Made by a program: the position numbers and the translations under genes
DNA from: Ignavibacteria bacterium
GTDB lineage: Bacteria > Bacteroidota > Ignavibacteria > Ignavibacteriales > Melioribacteraceae
Assembly: GCA_009773205.1 (NCBI GenBank)
Contig: WPAE01000007.1
Location: forward strand, 1 to 64,000
Length of the DNA stretch: 64,000 bases
Direction: 5' to 3'
The notes under the pieces: model-generated
The model's database searches: none
What the model saw: the letters and a program-made list of their open reading frames with translations, nothing else
Told to the model about the DNA's origin: nothing
Shown here: piece by piece, positions 61,310 to 64,000 of the stretch
Numbering within the stretch: the stretch's first letter is position 1
Layout of the letters: each line of letters opens with the position of its first letter

Positions 61310-62697
61310 AAGAAAACGTCCTTTTCGCCGTTATTAACTCGTTTAACCATTTTCTCTGTTTTAAGTTTTGTAGCACCTTTTAACTTTTCCGTTTCACTTT
61401 TAATAAATGCTTCAGCGGTTTCTTTAGTGGCTTCAGAAGCAAAATCATTAGTATATTCTTGGAAAGTAGAAATGGCATTAGGAACACACATTAGGTTAAT
61501 TGTTCCACTCTTAGCAAATTCCATAAATCTATCTCCTGTTCTATCGCTTCTGTAACAGGCTGTGCAGAAACTTGGCATATAACCAAGTTCACAAACATCT
61601 TTTACTACTTCATCAAGCGTGCGGTGATCTCCAAGCTGAAATTGTTCCATTTCGTGCTCTCTCAAACTTTCTTGAGATTCTTTGTAAGCTCCGGGAGAAG
61701 TTCTGCTGCCAGCGCTAATTTGAGATACACCTACAGCAAATAATTCTCTTCTTAATTCAGCTCGTTCACGTGTTGATAAAATAATTCCTGTGTAAGGCAC
61801 AGCAAGGCGAATTACAGCTATTAGTTTTTTAAAGTCCGAATCATTTACAGCGAAAGGTGGTTTGTGTGCTGCCGGTGCGTTAAACGCAGGCTCTAACCGA
61901 GGAACGGACATAGTATGCGGACCAATCCCAAATCTATGATCGAGATTAAAAGCATGACTGAGAAGTGCTAATGTTTCAAATTTCCAATCTGTTAACCCAA
62001 ACAACGCTCCAATACCTACATCATCAATTCCAGCTTCTAAAGCTCTATCCATTGCATACAACCGCCATGCATAATCGCTCTTTGGCCCATCTGGATGCAT
62101 TTGCCTGTATGTATTGTAGTGATATGTTTCTTGAAAACATTGATATGTTCCAATTCCAAAAGTTTTTAGAGTTTTAAAATTTTCTACACTCATTGGAGCA
62201 GTATTTACATTAACGCGGCGTATGTTTCCTCCATTAACATTTACATTGTAAATGGTGCTTACGCATTCACCAATAAAACTCATTTTTGCTTTTTGTGGAT
62301 GCTCGCCGCAAACAAGCAATACTCGTTTATGCCCTTGTCCAACTAAGTATTCAGTTTCATTTCTCACTTCATCAACTGTAAGGCTTTTTCTAGTAAGTTC
62401 TTTATTATCTCTTCTGAAAGCACAATACATGCAGTTGTTGACACAAAGATTTGTAACATAAAGCGGCGCAAAAAGAACTAATCGGTTTCCATAAATTTTT
62501 TCTTTAACGTCTTTAGCAGTATTGTACATCTCTTCCAAAAGAACAGTATCTGTAATATTTAACAAAGCAGCGCTTTCTTGTAGTGTTAAGCCTTTTGCTT
62601 CTTTGGATTTATACAGAATTTCTCTCTGAAGTTCTACGCTGCAATGATTTTTATCTTCAATCAGCGAAAAAATCTTCAATTCATCTATAAATTCCAT
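61306..62697 (-). CDS. hydG: [FeFe]-hydrogenase maturase HydG (tyrosine lyase)
   Basis: 463 residues. Cleaves tyrosine and supplies CO and cyanide for the H-cluster. N-terminal radical-SAM cysteines 85, 89 and 92 (LYVTNLCVNNCMYCAFRRDNKEL); C-terminal auxiliary cluster cysteines 378 and 381 (CTACYRSDRTGDRF) and Cys404, with the CX2CX22C spacing of HydG. This C-terminal cluster distinguishes it from ThiH. Overlaps hydE by 4 bp. HydF and the hydrogenase subunits are not in the window. Confidence 0.95.
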   Translation of the reverse strand: MEFIDELKIFSLIEDKNHCSVELQREILYKSKEAKGLTLQESAALLNITDTVLLEEMYNTAKDVKEKIYGNRLVLFAPLYVTNLCVNNCMYCAFRRDNKELTRKSLTVDEVRNETEYLVGQGHKRVLLVCGEHPQKAKMSFIGECVSTIYNVNVNGGNIRRVNVNTAPMSVENFKTLKTFGIGTYQCFQETYHYNTYRQMHPDGPKSDYAWRLYAMDRALEAGIDDVGIGALFGLTDWKFETLALLSHAFNLDHRFGIGPHTMSVPRLEPAFNAPAAHKPPFAVNDSDFKKLIAVIRLAVPYTGIILSTRERAELRRELFAVGVSQISAGSRTSPGAYKESQESLREHEMEQFQLGDHRTLDEVVKDVCELGYMPSFCTACYRSDRTGDRFMEFAKSGTINLMCVPNAISTFQEYTNDFASEATKETAEAFIKSETEKLKGATKLKTEKMVKRVNNGEKDVFF

Positions 62698-62860
62698 TTT
62701 TCTTCCATTTTGAGATTACACTAATTTTGTCAATAATTATACCACTTGTACAATACTGAATTTTGTTAAAAACGAAGCGAAAGGGCTGGTTTTTCTTAAA
62801 AGAGAGAAGGTTTAATGTTATTCTTCCAAAACTGGAAAAAAGAACAAGAAAAGCGGTTGC

Positions 62861-63805
62861 TTAACTAACCGCACTTTCTGTTATATCAATTGTTCCTAAA
62901 GAGGCATTTAGAGTGCATTGAACGCCAAATGGAACTGTGATGTTGTCTTTAATGTGTCCATGCTTAACATTGTACAGCACCGGAAGTTTTAATTGCTTTT
63001 GGAAGTACTCAATAACCACCTCATTTAGTGAGAATGTGCTCTTTGTTGGGTCCATTTCAACACAATCTACAAAATGACCAAGTATTACACCATTTAACTG
63101 CTTAAATACTTTTAATAGTCTAAGTTGATTGAGCATTCTATCAATTCTGTAAGGAGCTTCATTGATATCTTCCAGCATTAAAATAGAATCTTTCATTTTG
63201 GGAAAGAATTCTGTTCCAATTAACGATGAAAGGACAGTCAAATTTCCGCCTAATAATCTGCCTGAACCTCTTCCCTTGCACAAAGTAAAGAATTTTTCAT
63301 TGCGAGGGTTTTTGAGTTTACCAATTTTCTTATCGGATGTTATCGTTCGCCAAAAGATTTCTTCAGTAAAGGGGCTTACTTCATCATAAAAATCTACGGC
63401 TACCATTGGCCCAGCGAAAGTGATTAACCCTGCCTTAGTATAAAAAGCAGTTTGAAGCGATGTAATATCGCTGTAGCCGACAAAAATTTTGGGGTTCTTC
63501 CTAATTAGATTATAATCAATTTTATCAAGGAGTCTTCCTGAACCATAACCACCTCGGATGCAGAAAATTGCTCTAATCTCTTTACGCTTAAACATATAAT
63601 GTAGATCATCGAGCCGCTGTTGGTCTGAACCTGCTAAATAACCTTCTTTAGAGCCGGCATTTTTGCCAACTTCAACTCTGTAGCCGAGTTTTTGTAAGTA
63701 ATTTACACCGCGTTCAATTCTGGAAAGGTCTTCAGGTGAGGATGCCGGAGAAATTATTCCAATTACATCTCCGTTATTCAGTTTTTGGGGTTTTAATATC
63801 GCCAT
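62861..63805 (-). CDS. ldcA: Muramoyltetrapeptide LD-carboxypeptidase (S66 family)
   Basis: 314 residues. Removes the terminal D-Ala from murein tetrapeptides in recycling. N-terminal GIISPASSPEDLSRIERGV, then IRGGYGSGRLLDKIDYNLI (near 84-102), the nucleophilic Ser in IFVGYSDITSLQ (near 112), the Glu in LMLEDINEAPYRIDRML (near 212) and the His of VKHGHIKDN (near 286). The Ser-Glu-His set is complete. It lies 163 bp before hydG on the same strand; co-transcription is uncertain. Confidence 0.9.
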   Translation of the reverse strand: MAILKPQKLNNGDVIGIISPASSPEDLSRIERGVNYLQKLGYRVEVGKNAGSKEGYLAGSDQQRLDDLHYMFKRKEIRAIFCIRGGYGSGRLLDKIDYNLIRKNPKIFVGYSDITSLQTAFYTKAGLITFAGPMVAVDFYDEVSPFTEEIFWRTITSDKKIGKLKNPRNEKFFTLCKGRGSGRLLGGNLTVLSSLIGTEFFPKMKDSILMLEDINEAPYRIDRMLNQLRLLKVFKQLNGVILGHFVDCVEMDPTKSTFSLNEVVIEYFQKQLKLPVLYNVKHGHIKDNITVPFGVQCTLNASLGTIDITESAVS

Positions 63806-63922
63806 TATTACTCTTTAGAACGTTCTTGTTCACAAGATAATAAATGCACTAAAAGGAAGCAAAATTTTGACAATTCAAATGTGAAAATTTTCGAAAAATT
63901 AATTTTCTTAATCGGATTGCAG

Positions 63923-64000
63923 CTATTCTTTTGCTGGTTTGTTTAATCTTTTATAGTGCGTAACTACTCTTGCCTCAATAAAAAAGACCAAGTTTTCTGC
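63923..64000 (-). CDS. C-terminal end of a gene cut by the window edge
   Basis: The minus strand is open from the window end to a TAG at 63923-63925, giving 25 residues AENLVFFIEARVVTHYKRL plus a short NKPAKE tail. The composition is coding-like, with regular hydrophobic/charged alternation, but the fragment is too short to identify. The 117 bp between it and the LD-carboxypeptidase gene are AT-rich without a recognised signal. Confidence 0.4.
   Translation of the reverse strand, partial: AENLVFFIEARVVTHYKRLNKPAKE

Overview
The window looks like a chromosomal segment of an AT-rich member of the Bacteroidota/Chlorobi/Ignavibacteriota group, most likely class Ignavibacteria. This is inferred from secreted enzymes ending in a type IX secretion sorting domain with the N-Y-P-N-P-F-N motif, a carboxypeptidase-regulatory-domain/beta-barrel receptor, KduI/KduD/UxaE-type uronate genes, a Nuo operon without nuoEFG, and a Bacteroidetes-like TAnnTTTG promoter box. 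No rRNA, tRNA, CRISPR array, prophage or transposase gene is visible.

Region 1 (about 0.3-17.3 kb, all minus strand) is a hexuronate catabolic cluster. Read 5' to 3' it is: MFS hexuronate transporter, a secreted DUF4861-like protein, uxaC, uxaE, eda, an SDR mannonate oxidoreductase (uxuB type), a PfkB kinase, a LarA-type nickel-pincer enzyme, pdxB, gnd, tkt, kduI, kduD and kdgK. Mannonate dehydratase (UxuA) is missing. A LarA-like epimerase, a second sugar kinase, 6-phosphogluconate dehydrogenase and transketolase occupy the centre. This suggests a testable bypass: mannonate to gluconate to 6-phosphogluconate to pentose phosphates.

Region 2 (17.7-23.5 kb) carries a secreted GH18-like protein, a TonB-dependent-receptor-like barrel and a CNNM/CorC membrane protein. 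Region 3 (23.9-30.2 kb) is a heavy-metal RND efflux operon led by a His-rich small protein. Region 4 (30.4-34.4 kb) has MATE and EamA transporters, MsrB and a SPOR protein.

Region 5 (34.8-45.9 kb) is the complex I operon nuoABCDHIJKLMN. It has no nuoE/F/G, its nuoA carries a frameshift, and a four-helix-bundle gene cassette sits between nuoC and nuoD. Region 6 (46.1-52.7 kb) has a single-chain type IIL (MmeI-like) restriction-modification protein, a K+-dependent-type membrane pyrophosphatase, an A-type Fe-S carrier and a superoxide dismutase. Region 7 (52.8-63.8 kb) has an AHSA1 protein, two small genes (a Cys-rich protein and an HTH protein), GH97 and GH71/99-like glycosidases, DUF58 and TPR proteins, the [FeFe]-hydrogenase maturases HydG and HydE, and an LD-carboxypeptidase.

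Several families of short palindromic, transposase-less repeats are scattered through intergenic spaces. One copy (60075-60262) is an older family A element with a near-perfect family B element inserted in it. Many of these palindromes start within 0-20 bp of a stop codon, and in three cases the repeat border overlaps the stop codon itself. Two oxidative-stress enzymes (MsrB and SOD) each have an export-type N-terminus followed by an internal Shine-Dalgarno/ATG exactly where the canonical enzyme begins.
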